Part shown: piece by piece, positions 9,576-19,369 of the stretch | Numbering within the stretch: position 1 is the first letter of the stretch | Layout: the number at the start of each line of letters is the position of its first letter | Origin: Paenibacillus algicola | Lineage (GTDB): Bacteria > Bacillota > Bacilli > Paenibacillales > Paenibacillaceae | Direction of reading: 5' to 3' | DNA length: 64,000 nucleotides | Assembly (NCBI RefSeq): GCF_005577435.1 | Contig: NZ_CP040396.1 | Location: 1,253,501-1,317,500, forward strand | Notes under the pieces: model-generated | Told to the model about the DNA's origin: nothing | What the model saw: the letters and a program-made list of their open reading frames with translations, nothing else | Databases searched by the model: none | Made by a program: the position numbers and the translations under genes

Positions 9576-10853
9576 TTACAGGCTAAGAAGCCATTCCAGC
9601 GATGCTGCCAGCTTTGGACAGCCTCCGGAGGCTTTGAACAGGCTCCATTCTTCGTAAAATCTGGCTCTCCATCCGGGCTCTCTTCCCATTTCTGCGGCAT
9701 CCAGCAAGCCGGTCATCGGCAAGTCGTGAATAAGCAGGTGAAAAATCTGGTCAAACAGGCCAAGACAAGCCTGTGACAGCACCGGATACTGTTCTTTCAC
9801 AGCCATGAGCTTGTATTCGTGAACCATGTCATTGACTTCAAAGATGTCTTTTCCGATCCAGCACAGCGACTGGACACCCACATCAAACTCCGGATGGAGA
9901 GAGAAGAAGAAGCGGTAATTGATCAGGCCGTCCTTGGTCTGGCTGCCGAGGCTTCGAGGGTGCTCCTGATGATACACCTTCACCAGAGGATGATCCAAAA
10001 TCTGCACACCGCTGCGGTAGAGACGGTAGCCGAACTCCCAGTCCTCACAGCCCCATCCTTGAAAGCCCTCGTTAAACGGACCCACTCGATCAAAGGTTGA
10101 TCTCTGCAAAGAAATATTGTGCGTCACGACGAAAATATACGGCAAATGAAACCCTTCGTACCGCGATCCGAAACGCTTTATAACCTCGGGATAGAATGGG
10201 GTGTGAAATGCATACTTCTGATACCTTCCAGCCACAATGGACGCTTTGGAGAACAGCCTGATTATGGAATCTTTGCCTCTGCGAGTCTGTTTCAAGCGCC
10301 GGAGGAGCCTGACATACCTGGCTTGCCGGGATAAAGGACGAGCCTTAGCCCGGGATCGAGCCGCACGCTTTCGGAGAGCTTTCGCTGTGCTGCGCTTAGT
10401 ATGGGCCTTCAGGTACAGCTGCTTGAACTGTGTCAGCTGCTCCGGATTGAAGCGGCTGTCCAGCACTGTGAACACATTATAGTGCTGCATGCAGCCTGTG
10501 ATGACCGCCTCTCCGGGACTTCTGCTCTGATGAAGCTGGTAATGCTGCTTCACATAATCCGGGTCCAGCAGCATTTCGGCGTCCATAAAGATCAGCACCT
10601 GCCCGGAAGCGGAAGCGGCACCAATATTTTTGGCTTTGGACCGCCCGACGTTCGGCTCGCAGCGTACATATTTGAAGTGAAACGGAAGGCGCAGCCTCTG
10701 CAGCCGGTAGGTCTGATCGGTGGAGGCATCATCGACCAGAATGACCTCCAGGCTAGCCGGTGGAAAGGTCTGGCTCTCCAGCGCATACAGGGACAGGAGA
10801 GTCTGGTGGAATTTCTGGTGTGCAATCATAATGACACTGACTTCTATGCTCAT
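9576..10853 (-). CDS. Glycosyltransferase family 2 with galactosyltransferase-type C-terminal domain
   Basis: A 425-residue GT2. The N-terminal half holds SVIMIAHQKFHQTLL, VDDASTDQTY and FMDAEMLLDP (DAE metal site, about residue 94). The C-terminal block GPFNEGFQGWGCEDWEFGYR matches the Glyco_transf_7C type of acceptor domain. A very basic insert (about 155-195, rich in Arg and Lys) separates the two and may bind membrane or anionic polymer. Start ATG at 10853 after GAAGGGAAG. It is the first gene of a minus-strand pair and divergent from the xylose-synthase-like gene. Confidence 0.82.
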   Translation of the reverse strand: MSIEVSVIMIAHQKFHQTLLSLYALESQTFPPASLEVILVDDASTDQTYRLQRLRLPFHFKYVRCEPNVGRSKAKNIGAASASGQVLIFMDAEMLLDPDYVKQHYQLHQSRSPGEAVITGCMQHYNVFTVLDSRFNPEQLTQFKQLYLKAHTKRSTAKALRKRAARSRAKARPLSRQARYVRLLRRLKQTRRGKDSIIRLFSKASIVAGRYQKYAFHTPFYPEVIKRFGSRYEGFHLPYIFVVTHNISLQRSTFDRVGPFNEGFQGWGCEDWEFGYRLYRSGVQILDHPLVKVYHQEHPRSLGSQTKDGLINYRFFFSLHPEFDVGVQSLCWIGKDIFEVNDMVHEYKLMAVKEQYPVLSQACLGLFDQIFHLLIHDLPMTGLLDAAEMGREPGWRARFYEEWSLFKASGGCPKLAASLEWLLSL

Positions 10854-11039
10854 ACCATGCCAACTTCCCTTCTGTGACGTGACGTTCTGTTCAAGATATA
10901 TGCACAGGGGCTTAGACTGGACACGGGCAGATGCATCAATAGAAACCTTTTTCAGACAAACCCGCTAAAGCGGAGGTCCTGTCAAGACTTGCAGCCATAC
11001 AGTATAGGAGCAGAGCGTGTGGAGGAAGGAGGGAAGCAG

Positions 11040-12010
11040 TTGAGTAAAGTGCTGATTACTGGAGCTGCCGGATTTCTCGGCTCCTGTCTGAGTCAAAGGC
11101 TGCTGTCTGCCGGACATGATGTCATTGGAGTAGATAACTTCAGCTCCGGGCAGCGAAGCCGATTCGCTGTCTTGCAGCAGCATCCTCGCTTTACAGGGTT
11201 TGAGTATGGCGTGGAGTGTGAGGAAATCCTCACACTGAGCCGCTGGAGGACGTACAGGAGATATATCATCTGGCTTCTCCGGCTTCGCCGAGGTTTTATC
11301 AGGCCGCTCCACTGGAAACGATAGCAGCGAACACGGCAGGGACGCACCAGATGTTGAGACTCGCCCGCAGAAACAAGGCGTCCATGGTATATGCCAGCAC
11401 GAGTGAAGCTTACGGAGACCCCCAGGTTCATCCCCAGCCGGAGAATTACTGGGGAAACGTGAATACCTGGGGACCCCGGGCCTGCTATGACGAAGGCAAG
11501 CGGCTGGGTGAAGTGTACTGCTATGAATACTTTGACAAGTTTCAGGTGAAGGTCAAGGTGGCGCGAATCTTCAATACGTATTCCGCAGAGCTGCGCAATG
11601 ATGACGGCCGGGTCATTTCCAATTTCGTCAATCAAGCTATTCAGAATCAGGATATTACGGTTTACGGGGACGGCAGCCAAACCCGTTCCTTCTGTTATGT
11701 GGATGACCTGCTCGGCGGCCTGATCCGGATGATGGAGAGTGATGCAGCCACCGGGGAGATCATCAACCTGGGCAATCCGCAGGAGTACCGCGTGCTGGAG
11801 GTAGCAGAGCTCACCAAGCGGCTGGCTCAGTCCCATAGCCGCATTACCTTCCATCCGCTGCCGGAGAATGATCCCAGGATCCGGCGCCCGGTCATTGATA
11901 AAGCGAAGGCGCTGCTCGGCTGGGAGCCTGTCGTTACGCTGGAGGAAGGACTGTTGCGTACCATAGAGATTTATCGTTCGCGGTTCAATAAATATGGTGG
12001 AGGGGCGTGA
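11040..12010 (+). pseudogene. Frameshifted UDP-glucuronate decarboxylase / UDP-xylose-synthase-like gene
   Basis: The N-terminal part starts at TTG 11040 after GGAGGGAAG and encodes KVLITGAAGFLGSCLSQRLL. The remainder lies in another frame: EDVQEIYHLASPASP from about 11245, then ASTSEAYGDP, CYDEGKRLGE (YxxxK) and DGSQTRSFCYVDD, ending at 12010. The halves match one UXS-type SDR protein. The switch falls between the TGA at 11219-11221 and the stop near 11325, most simply a one-base loss around 11215-11240. It could be a real inactivation, a sequencing error or, less likely, programmed frameshifting. The downstream ugd start follows at once. Confidence 0.75.
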
Positions 12011-12011
12011 C

Positions 12012-13376
12012 ATGAAGACAGTATGCTTGGGAACCGGCTATGTCGGAACTGTAACCGCTGCGGCGCTGGCCATGGCAGGGCATCAGGCGACCGTAATTGA
12101 TATTGATAAGCAAAAGGTAAACAGCATTAATGCAGGAGCCAGCCCTATATTTGAGCCGGGACTGAATGACGTCATTTCCCTTCATGCGGGACGGCTGCTG
12201 ACAGCCAGTGTGTCGCTGGAAAGTGTGCGCGAGGCGGACGTCATCTTTATCTGTGTAGGGACGCCTGCGCTGCCGGACGGAACGGCTGATCTCCGCTACG
12301 TAAAGGATGCCGCCCGCTCCATCGGAGAGAACCTGAGCCTGGAGCGCTTTACTGTGATTGTGAACAAGTCTACGGTGCCTGTAGGTACCGCAGCTCTCGT
12401 TGCCTCTATTGTGGAATCGGTATCCGGCGGAGAAGCAGAGCGTCATTTTACGGTCGCGAGCAATCCGGAATTTCTGCGCGAGGGCTATGCGCTGGAGGAT
12501 GTTCTTTTTCCCGATCGCATTATCGTGGGCACACAGCATCCCGAGGGCCTGGCAAGGCTCAGAGAGCTGTATAAGCCTTATGTGAAACGGCTGATCCGTA
12601 TACCGGATGTACTGAAGCCATATCTTGAAGGAGCAGGGGGGCAGCAGGAGACGGTATATTTTGAAACGGATACCAAAAGTGCCGAGCTGATCAAATATGC
12701 ATCCAATGCATTTCTCGCTGTCAAAATCAGCTACATCAACGAGATAGCCCGATTGTCTGAAGCGCTGGGTGCGAACACTGCACATATCGCCAGGGGCATG
12801 GGCCTGGATTCCCGAATCGGGGAGAAATTTCTAGAGGTATCGAGCGGCTGGAGCGGCAGCTGCTTCCCCAAGGATACCCAAGAGCTGTGGACCACCAGCC
12901 GCAAATACGGCGCTGAGCTGAGCATTGTGAGAGCGGCAATGGATTCGAATGAAGAAATGAAGCATTTTTGTGTGCGCAAGCTCCAGCGCAAGCTGAAAAG
13001 CCTGAATGGAAGCTGCATCGGGCTTCTGGGGCTGACTTTTAAGCCCAATACCGATGATGTACGTGAAACGCAGGCGCTCTTCATGATCCGGCAGCTTCTG
13101 GAGCTGGGGGCCCAGGTGAGGGTGCATGATCCGAAGGGGATGGACCATTTCCGCCGGCTTTATCCTGATCTCCCTGTCGATTACTGCGAGAGCGCAGAGG
13201 AGGCGGCAGAGCGGACGCATGCGCTGGTGCTAATGACGCATTGGGAGCAATATTTACAATTAAATTGGAAAATGATATTTTATTCTGTGAAGCAGCCCTA
13301 TATTCTGGATACCCGCAATTGCCTGAGGGGAGCGGAGCTGAGAGAAATGGGCTTTGACTACGAAGGTATTGGGTAA
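12012..13376 (+). CDS. ugd: UDP-glucose 6-dehydrogenase
   Basis: Oxidises UDP-glucose to UDP-glucuronate with NAD. N-terminal Rossmann motif CLGTGYVGTVTAAALA, then CVGTPALPDG, VNKSTVPVGT, SNPEFLREG, and the catalytic-Cys motif GSCFPKDT (about residue 280). The C-terminal domain has GLTFKPNTDDVRE. At 454 residues it has the family length. ATG at 12012 follows GGTGGAGGGG at 7 nt. Its product would be the substrate of the preceding UDP-glucuronate-decarboxylase-like gene, which explains their pairing. A terminator follows. Confidence 0.92.
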   Translation: MKTVCLGTGYVGTVTAAALAMAGHQATVIDIDKQKVNSINAGASPIFEPGLNDVISLHAGRLLTASVSLESVREADVIFICVGTPALPDGTADLRYVKDAARSIGENLSLERFTVIVNKSTVPVGTAALVASIVESVSGGEAERHFTVASNPEFLREGYALEDVLFPDRIIVGTQHPEGLARLRELYKPYVKRLIRIPDVLKPYLEGAGGQQETVYFETDTKSAELIKYASNAFLAVKISYINEIARLSEALGANTAHIARGMGLDSRIGEKFLEVSSGWSGSCFPKDTQELWTTSRKYGAELSIVRAAMDSNEEMKHFCVRKLQRKLKSLNGSCIGLLGLTFKPNTDDVRETQALFMIRQLLELGAQVRVHDPKGMDHFRRLYPDLPVDYCESAEEAAERTHALVLMTHWEQYLQLNWKMIFYSVKQPYILDTRNCLRGAELREMGFDYEGIG

Positions 13377-13382
13377 GAATAG

Positions 13383-13423
13383 AAGGAATTGTCCTCCTGC
13401 ATTCGGGCAATTCCTTTTCTTTT
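13383..13423 (+). terminator. Rho-independent terminator after ugd
   Basis: A 12-bp stem (13383-13394 with 13405-13416, one G-U pair) with a 10-nt loop is followed by TTCTTTT. Confidence 0.8.
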
Positions 13424-13485
13424 GCAGAATGGACGGCCGGGTGCAGGAGCAGTGAAATACATAGGGTTAAAGGGTGAATTCCAAT

Positions 13486-15465
13486 ATGCGGTGGAGGAAC
13501 AGGCTGTGGCTGCGCCTTGCCCAAAGAGCCCTGAAGAATCGGGATCGGGAGCGGGCGCTGGCCTACATGGATAAAGGTAAAGATGAGATAAGTACGCTGC
13601 AGGACCAGATTGCCTACGTCAATCTGCTGCACGGTGCCGGCCGCTCACAGGAGGGGCTGACGTTGCTGGGCCAGATTATTGACCAGAAGGGAGCCTCCGC
13701 TGCTTATGAGCGGCGCGCGCACCTGCTAAGGGAGCTGGGACGGGGCGAGGAAGCCATTACGGACCTGGATGAAGCTATTATGCTGAACAGCGATAACTAT
13801 TTGAACTGGTATACCCGCGGTGTGCTGAATCGGGATTTGGGAAATTATGAAGAAGCCATCCGGGATCTGAAGCAGAGCATTAGCAGAGAGGGGCCGGAGA
13901 GTATCATCTCCACCTACTATGAGCTGGGCATGACGTATGTGGAAAGCGGAGATCCTGCCGCTGCCACCCGCTGGTTTCAGCTAAGCATTCAGCGGCCAGA
14001 GCGAAGTATACCGATGTACTACTTCATGCTGGCCCGGTGCCTGTGCCATGAAGGGAAGCCGGAAGAAGCAAAGCAGGTGCTGCTGCAGGGGGTAGAGCTG
14101 GCGGACCGCTATGAAGCCCAGGCCGATGAGGGCTACGCGCTGTTTGATGAGTCTACGAGTTATAGTAGGGGCGCGTTCCTGACGTTTCAGCGGCAGATGA
14201 AGGAGAGCTTTTCTTTCCGCCTGCTGCTTGCTGATATTAATCTGCAGCTGGGAGACATCGACGGGGGCCTTAAGGCGATTGCTGAAGGATTGGCCAGATA
14301 TCCCGGAGAAGTGGAGCTGTATCTGAAGCGGGCCATGCTTCTTTCTGCCGCCGGCAGAGCCGATGAAGCGAGGGAGAATTTGCGGCTGGCCGTGCACCAG
14401 GAGCCGGATGATTTAAGGGCCTATGCCGAGCTTTTGCGTCTGCTGCGGGAAGAGGAAGGAGAGGCAGGAGAAGAGGCTGCGCTGGAGCTGCTCACGGGGC
14501 TGATGAAGCGTCAGCCGAGAACACCCATTGTCTGCTATTGGGTAGCAGACAGCCTGTATCGCCTGGGCCGGCACGAGCATGCGCTGGACATGAACAGCCG
14601 CCTGCTGGAGGTAGAGCCGGATGATCCGGCCAACTACATCCAGCGTGCAGACATCTACATTGAAATGGGCAGCCTGCCTTCCGCGGAGGAGGCCATGCAG
14701 CAAGCCGTGAAGCTGGAGAACAGCCCGGAAATTCATAACAAGCTCAGCTACATTCAATATTTGCAGGGGCATAATGAGGATGCGCTGCTATCCCTCCAGC
14801 AGACGGCAGAGCTCGATCCGGAGTATGAGCAGCACCCCGCCTATCAGTCCGCCAGCGGACATATTTATAAGGAGATGGGCATGTGGGATTTGGCTGTTCA
14901 GGCCTACAGCCGGGCGATTCGGGCAGAGCCCCGCCAGGTGAAGCTGTACGAATTCCGCGCCGGCTGCTTCCTGGAAACGGGGCAGCTGGAGCAGGCAGCC
15001 GCGGATTGCACACGGGGGCTAGAGCTGGATGGAGATGCTGCGGAGCTGTACAGTCTCCGCAGCTCGGTTTATTACGCAATGAAGGATTATCCGGCGGCTG
15101 CACAGGATATGCAGCAGTACCTGCACTTTTACCCCGAGCACCCCGGAGCTTATTACCGACTGGGACAGATGCTGTACAAGAATCGGGAGGAGGAGGCTGC
15201 ACTGGCTGCTTTTGACCGGGTGCTGTCGCTCATTCCCGAGCATGCGGACTGCTATTTATATAAAGCTCATATTTATTTCGGACAGCTGGAGCCAGAAGCA
15301 GCTCTGCAGCACATTGTGAGCTGGGGGCTGTTCTATGATAAGGAGGCCCCGGTCGGAGAGAGAGTAAACGCCATTCGCTCGCTGGAGGGCTTCACAGAGG
15401 AGATCCTGGAGGAGGCTGCAGAACGCTTGAGAGGCATGTACGGCCAAAGCCAGTATTTATCCTGA
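13486..15465 (+). CDS. Tetratricopeptide-repeat protein
   Basis: A 659-residue cytoplasmic protein made almost entirely of TPR-type helical repeats of about 34 residues, with repeated patterns such as NYLNWYTRGVLNRDLGNYEE, AYYRLGQMLYKNREEEAALA and YEFRAGCFLETGQLEQAAAD. It has no signal peptide or catalytic domain, so it is probably a scaffold. The ATG at 13486 follows AAAGGGTG at good spacing; the GTG at 13474 overlaps that site. Its place directly after the glycan cluster hints at a role in organising surface or spore assembly, but that is inference only. Confidence 0.85.
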   Translation: MRWRNRLWLRLAQRALKNRDRERALAYMDKGKDEISTLQDQIAYVNLLHGAGRSQEGLTLLGQIIDQKGASAAYERRAHLLRELGRGEEAITDLDEAIMLNSDNYLNWYTRGVLNRDLGNYEEAIRDLKQSISREGPESIISTYYELGMTYVESGDPAAATRWFQLSIQRPERSIPMYYFMLARCLCHEGKPEEAKQVLLQGVELADRYEAQADEGYALFDESTSYSRGAFLTFQRQMKESFSFRLLLADINLQLGDIDGGLKAIAEGLARYPGEVELYLKRAMLLSAAGRADEARENLRLAVHQEPDDLRAYAELLRLLREEEGEAGEEAALELLTGLMKRQPRTPIVCYWVADSLYRLGRHEHALDMNSRLLEVEPDDPANYIQRADIYIEMGSLPSAEEAMQQAVKLENSPEIHNKLSYIQYLQGHNEDALLSLQQTAELDPEYEQHPAYQSASGHIYKEMGMWDLAVQAYSRAIRAEPRQVKLYEFRAGCFLETGQLEQAAADCTRGLELDGDAAELYSLRSSVYYAMKDYPAAAQDMQQYLHFYPEHPGAYYRLGQMLYKNREEEAALAAFDRVLSLIPEHADCYLYKAHIYFGQLEPEAALQHIVSWGLFYDKEAPVGERVNAIRSLEGFTEEILEEAAERLRGMYGQSQYLS

Positions 15466-15541
15466 AGCCCGTGAGGGGAAACGACGTGTTATTTCACCAT
15501 TTTCTGTAATCCTCTGCAATGATACGAAAGTCGTGAAACTG

Positions 15542-15550
15542 TGGTATGAT
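15542..15550 (+). promoter_or_regulatory. Putative extended -10 promoter for metNIQ
   Basis: TGGTATGAT fits an extended -10 (TGnTATAAT-like) element about 105 nt before the metN start. No good -35 box is seen. Confidence 0.4.
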
Positions 15551-15573
15551 AGGAGCACTGACTTTTCATTTCA

Positions 15574-15617
15574 AAGAAACGGCTTTCGCGGCCCTGACAG
15601 GCGGCGGGCCGTTTCTT
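15574..15617 (+). other. Leader hairpin upstream of metN
   Basis: A 10-bp perfect inverted repeat (15574-15583 with 15608-15617) with a 24-nt loop, followed by CTTGCGTC. It lies between the putative promoter and the ribosome binding site and could act as a weak terminator or attenuator. It does not show the S-box (SAM riboswitch) conserved segments. Confidence 0.4.
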
Positions 15618-15655
15618 CTTGCGTCTTCACAGCATGGCAAAGGAGGTGATGTCCT

Positions 15656-16345
15656 GTGATATCCTTGCAGGAGGTCAGCAGAAGCTTTACCCAGGGGGAC
15701 AGCCGCCTTCAGGCTGTGGACCGCGTGACGCTGGAAATTGCAGCGGGCGAAATTCACGGCATTATGGGAGCCAGCGGAGCAGGCAAGTCCACGCTGCTTC
15801 GAATGATTAATCTGCTGGAGCGCCCGGATGCCGGGAAGGTATTCGTGGGAGGTCAAGAATTGACGGTTCTCTCGGCATCAGCGCTCCGGCAGGCGAGAAG
15901 ATCGATCGGCATGATCTTTCAGCACTTTAATCTGGTCGGCAACCGGACCGTGGAAGGGAATGTAGGGATGCCTTTAGAGCTTTCAGGCGTGCGCAGGCCG
16001 GAGCGGCAGCAGCGCACAGAGGAGCTGCTTCGCTATGTAGGCCTGCTGGAGAAGAAGCACCAGTACCCCGCGAGCCTGAGCGGAGGCCAGAAACAGCGGG
16101 TGGCCATTGCCCGTGCCCTGATCTCGCGTCCTAAGGTGCTGCTGTGTGACGAGCCCACCTCGGCACTGGATGAACGAACAGCTTCAAGTATTCTGGAGCT
16201 GTTGAAGGAGGTTCATGCCTCGGGAGTTACCATCGTCATGGTTACACATGAGCGGAGTGTCATTGACCGGATGTGCAGCCATGTTTCGGTGATGGAGCAT
16301 GGACGCATTCTCCTTACGGCGCCGGTAAAGGAGAGCTATCCATGA
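15656..16345 (+). CDS. metN: Methionine-type ABC importer ATPase (short MetN)
   Basis: ATPase of a methionine-family importer. Walker A is GASGAGKST (about 38), Q-loop [16 protein letters not shown], signature [15 protein letters not shown], Walker [24 protein letters not shown] is characteristic of MetN. At 229 residues it lacks the C-terminal NIL regulatory domain that makes typical MetN about 340 residues, so methionine feedback inhibition is probably missing. The GTG start follows AAAGGAGGTGATG. Its last 4 bases overlap the permease start (ATGA). Confidence 0.85.
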   Translation: MISLQEVSRSFTQGDSRLQAVDRVTLEIAAGEIHGIMGASGAGKSTLLRMINLLERPDAGKVFVGGQELTVLSASALRQARRSIGMIFQHFNLVGNRTVEGNVGMPLELSGVRRPERQQRTEELLRYVGLLEKKHQYPASLSGGQKQRVAIARALISRPKVLLCDEPTSALDERTASSILELLKEVHASGVTIVMVTHERSVIDRMCSHVSVMEHGRILLTAPVKESYP

Positions 16346-17046
16346 TGGAATGGTGGAACAATCTCTATCAATATCTGGCGGACTACTTCCAGTATGTATC
16401 CGGGTATCAGGAGCAGATCTGGAAGGCGATCGGAGAAACGTTCGTGATGGTCGGCATTTCCATTGCCGCTGCCTTGCTGCTCGGGCTTCCTGCAGGCACG
16501 CTCCTGTATCTGACCCGAAGGGGACAGCTGCTGGAGAATCCGCTGCTGTTCGCCATCGTCAACAGCCTGGTGAATGTCATACGCTCGTTCCCGTTCCTGC
16601 TGCTGGTAGTTGCAATGATTCCGCTCACGCGACTGATTGTCGGTACTGCCATCGGAACACTTGCCGCCGCTGTGCCGATGTCGGTCATCGCATTTGCGTA
16701 TTATTCACGGCTGGTCGAGCAGTCACTGCTGGAGGTCCCCCGGGATGTCATTGAGGCCGCCTCTTCAATGGGAGCATCTACTCTGCAGATTATTGTGAAA
16801 TTTGTATATGTGGAGGCGCGCTCGGGACTGGTGCTCGGCCTGACGACTTCCATGATCAGCTTCATTTCGTATTCGACGGTGATGGGCATCGTTGGCGGAG
16901 GAGGCGTCGGGGACTTCGCGATCCGTTATGGCTACCAGCGCTTTGAATACGAGATTATGGTGTTCACGATCATCATCATGATCATTCTGGTACAGTCCAT
17001 CCAGTTCGCCGGGAATGTGTGCTCCCGCCTGCTGGATAAGAAATGA
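16342..17046 (+). CDS. metI: Methionine-type ABC importer permease
   Basis: A 234-residue inner-membrane permease with five or so transmembrane helices. The coupling-loop region EVPRDVIEAASSMGASTLQIIVK and the downstream YSTVMGIVGGGGVGDFAIRYGYQR are typical of MetI. The ATG at 16342 overlaps the metN stop as ATGA, implying coupled translation. It completes a MetNIQ set with the genes on either side. Confidence 0.9.
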   Translation: MMEWWNNLYQYLADYFQYVSGYQEQIWKAIGETFVMVGISIAAALLLGLPAGTLLYLTRRGQLLENPLLFAIVNSLVNVIRSFPFLLLVVAMIPLTRLIVGTAIGTLAAAVPMSVIAFAYYSRLVEQSLLEVPRDVIEAASSMGASTLQIIVKFVYVEARSGLVLGLTTSMISFISYSTVMGIVGGGGVGDFAIRYGYQRFEYEIMVFTIIIMIILVQSIQFAGNVCSRLLDKK

Positions 17047-17108
17047 GTTTCAATCAGCCCGCTACGCCTGCGCGGCATATCTCAACACATATAAAGGAGA
17101 CAACAACG

Positions 17109-17954
17109 ATGAAGCTATGGAAAATGAATACGGGCCGGCCCTGGGCAGCCCTGCTGCTTGCTCTGGCCCTGATTACAGTAGCCGGATGCGGCCAGGCCGG
17201 CAATGAGTCAGAGCCGGAAGGCAAGGCTGTGGAGGAAATTACGCTGAAGGTGGCTTCCCTGATTCCGCCGATGACCGATGTTCTGGAAATGGTAAAGCCG
17301 GCGCTTCAGGAGGAGGGCATCCTGCTGGAGGTCGTCATTCTGTCGGATAATATTCAGCCAAACCACGCGCTGGCGAACAAAGAGGTCGATGCGAACTTCT
17401 TCCAGCATGCTCCGTACATGGAGGACTACAACAAGAATAACGATGCCGAGCTGGTGTCGGTGCAGCCGATTTACAACGCTGTTTACGGTGCGTACTCCAA
17501 GCGGTATGACTCCATTGAGGAGCTGCCGGAGGGAGCTGTGATTGCGGTGCCGAATGATCCCTCGAACATTGGACGCTCCCTGGTCATGCTGGAGCAGCAC
17601 GGGATGATCAAGCTGAAGGAAGGGGTAGGCATTCAGGCGACGGTAGGGGATGTCGTGGACAATCCGAAGGGCTACGAGTTCGAGGAGGTCGATCTGCTTA
17701 TGCTGGCGCGCACGCTGGATGATGTGGATCTGGTGACGATGACCCCGGCTTACGCCAAGCCGCTGGGACTGACGCCGAAGAAGGATGCGCTCATCACGGA
17801 AGGAAAAGACTCGGAGTTTGCGATTACGCTTGTGGCCCGCGAGGACAATAAGGATTCCGAGGCGATCCAGAAGCTGGCACAAGTCATGACAGGATCAGAC
17901 GTACGGGCCTTCTTCGAAGAGAACTATGCCGAGATCGCGATTCCTGCGTTCTAA
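17109..17954 (+). CDS. metQ: Methionine-type ABC importer substrate-binding lipoprotein
   Basis: A 281-residue NlpA/MetQ-family lipoprotein. The signal peptide ends in the lipobox TVAGC with the lipidated Cys at residue 27. Family landmarks are QPNHALANKEVDANFFQH (about 97-114) and IAVPNDPSNIGRSL. It would bind methionine or a related amino acid outside the membrane. ATG at 17109 follows AAAGGAG; an upstream in-frame ATG at 17043 would place the signal sequence internally, so it was rejected. Confidence 0.9.
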   Translation: MKLWKMNTGRPWAALLLALALITVAGCGQAGNESEPEGKAVEEITLKVASLIPPMTDVLEMVKPALQEEGILLEVVILSDNIQPNHALANKEVDANFFQHAPYMEDYNKNNDAELVSVQPIYNAVYGAYSKRYDSIEELPEGAVIAVPNDPSNIGRSLVMLEQHGMIKLKEGVGIQATVGDVVDNPKGYEFEEVDLLMLARTLDDVDLVTMTPAYAKPLGLTPKKDALITEGKDSEFAITLVAREDNKDSEAIQKLAQVMTGSDVRAFFEENYAEIAIPAF

Positions 17955-17973
17955 AAAAAGGTGACCTCCTAAC

Positions 17974-18001
17974 GGCTTGACCCCTGCCTGCAGTCTCAAG
18001 C
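17974..18001. terminator. Possible bidirectional terminator between metQ and the kinase gene
   Basis: GGCTTGA (17974-17980) pairs with TCAAGCC (17995-18001) between two convergent genes. The stem is short and no T-run follows directly on either strand, so support is weak. Confidence 0.3.
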
Positions 18002-19243
18002 CACAGGCAGCGAGATCGTAAACACCGTGCCGTTCTGCGGCTCGCTGTTCACGGATACTGTGCCCTGCATGGAACGGATGGCCTGATAAGAAAAGGTCAG
18101 CCCAAGGCCGGTTCCGGTTCTTTTGGTAGAATAGTAGATGGAGCCAAGACGGCTGAGCTGATCTCCGTCCATGCCGACTCCGTTGTCGCGAATCTCGAAC
18201 TGGACCCGGTCTCCCAGAGACTTGAAGGAGATAAGGACCTGGGCGTGCGGGACGTCCATGCAGGCCTCAATCGCATTTTTGATGAAATTCATGAGCAGCT
18301 GCTTCATCTCGGTAGAGTTGCCGTAGACCATCACGGCTTCTGCAGGACAGTCGGTCTGAATGCTCACCTTGTGCATGGTGGCGTACGGGGTCATGACCTC
18401 GACAACGGATCTTAAATGAGTGATGAGGTCAAGCTCTTGCCTGTGAGAGCTGAGCGGCTTGCTCATGGATAAGTAATCTGACAGGATCTGCTCTGTCCGG
18501 TGAATTTCTTCAATGCTAATATCGATAAAGCGTTCTGTTTTGTCCGGAGAGAAGGCATTGGAGCGAATTAATTTCAGAAAGCCCAGCACGGTCGTCAGCG
18601 GATTGCGGACCTCATGGGCGAGTGAGGCGGCCACGTGGTTGGCCGCTTCTACTTTTTCATTTTGCAAATAACGCAGCTGCAGCTCTTTATCGCTGACCGA
18701 TTTGTTAAATAGCGTCACGATCAGCCAAATGCCAATAAAGTTCTGCACGGGCATGACGATCATGTTAAAGGACAGGTGCGTCAGCAAATAGTCGGTGTGA
18801 CTAAAGTAAAGATAGATAAGTGGAAGAAACGAGAAGAGGACAGCCGCCAGCAGCGTGACCAGCTGCTTCCGCCTTGCTCGATGATAGGCAGCGCTCAGCA
18901 GAACGGAGATGGGAAAGGTCACACACATAATAATCATGGCGTTGAAGGCCCCAATCCCCCCAAGATACAGGCGGTAAGCCACAAATTCAGCCAGGAGAAT
19001 AAGCCCGGTTGTTATGCCGCCAAAGACCAGGCCAAAAAACATAATGACATATCGGATATCGAACATAATGCCTTGTACGGCACTGGATGGGAAGGTCATC
19101 GCGAGGAACAGAGAAATACAGCAGGTGATTGCGATGAAGGCACGGGAGTAGTTGATCTCCAGATTCCGATAGTAGACGTTGTACATAACAAAAGGCATTA
19201 AAGCAAATAACAGCTGCAGCAGAACACCCTTAAATTCCGACAA
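17996..19243 (-). CDS. Membrane sensor histidine kinase (5TM-5TMR_LYT / KinB-like)
   Basis: A 415-residue orphan kinase. About six membrane helices occupy residues 5-185 in a 5TM-5TMR_LYT-like arrangement. They are followed by a HisKA phosphoacceptor box SLAHEVRNPLTTVLGFL (about 210) and an ATPase domain with N-box MNFIKNAIEA, DNGVGMD and GTGLGLTF. No response regulator adjoins. Orphan kinases of this shape in spore formers often feed the Spo0 phosphorelay, which is an inference here. The TTG start at 19243 follows AAGAGGGTGATG. Confidence 0.85.
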   Translation of the reverse strand: MSEFKGVLLQLLFALMPFVMYNVYYRNLEINYSRAFIAITCCISLFLAMTFPSSAVQGIMFDIRYVIMFFGLVFGGITTGLILLAEFVAYRLYLGGIGAFNAMIIMCVTFPISVLLSAAYHRARRKQLVTLLAAVLFSFLPLIYLYFSHTDYLLTHLSFNMIVMPVQNFIGIWLIVTLFNKSVSDKELQLRYLQNEKVEAANHVAASLAHEVRNPLTTVLGFLKLIRSNAFSPDKTERFIDISIEEIHRTEQILSDYLSMSKPLSSHRQELDLITHLRSVVEVMTPYATMHKVSIQTDCPAEAVMVYGNSTEMKQLLMNFIKNAIEACMDVPHAQVLISFKSLGDRVQFEIRDNGVGMDGDQLSRLGSIYYSTKRTGTGLGLTFSYQAIRSMQGTVSVNSEPQNGTVFTISLPVA

Positions 19244-19369
19244 AAGACATCACCCTCTTAAACCAAGATTGTGTGGCTGCTTACGAAATTCACTAGAAAT
19301 ATTCGACAGTGGGGAAGGAATATCCTTGAGTTTTATACAAAAAAATCATGAAATGAGACTTTCCATAAC

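Noticed and set aside
9176..9700. Extended N-terminus of the 8576 GT2 gene
   Set aside because: The extra 48 residues overlap the upstream gene and precede a normal GT2 start; GTG 9556 has GGGAG at correct spacing.
11351..12010. Independent gene starting at ATG 11351
   Set aside because: It has no ribosome binding site and begins in the middle of an SDR domain; it is the shifted 3' part of the gene starting at 11040.
15466..15655. S-box (SAM) riboswitch upstream of metN
   Set aside because: The conserved S-box segments are not found; only a simple 10-bp hairpin is present.
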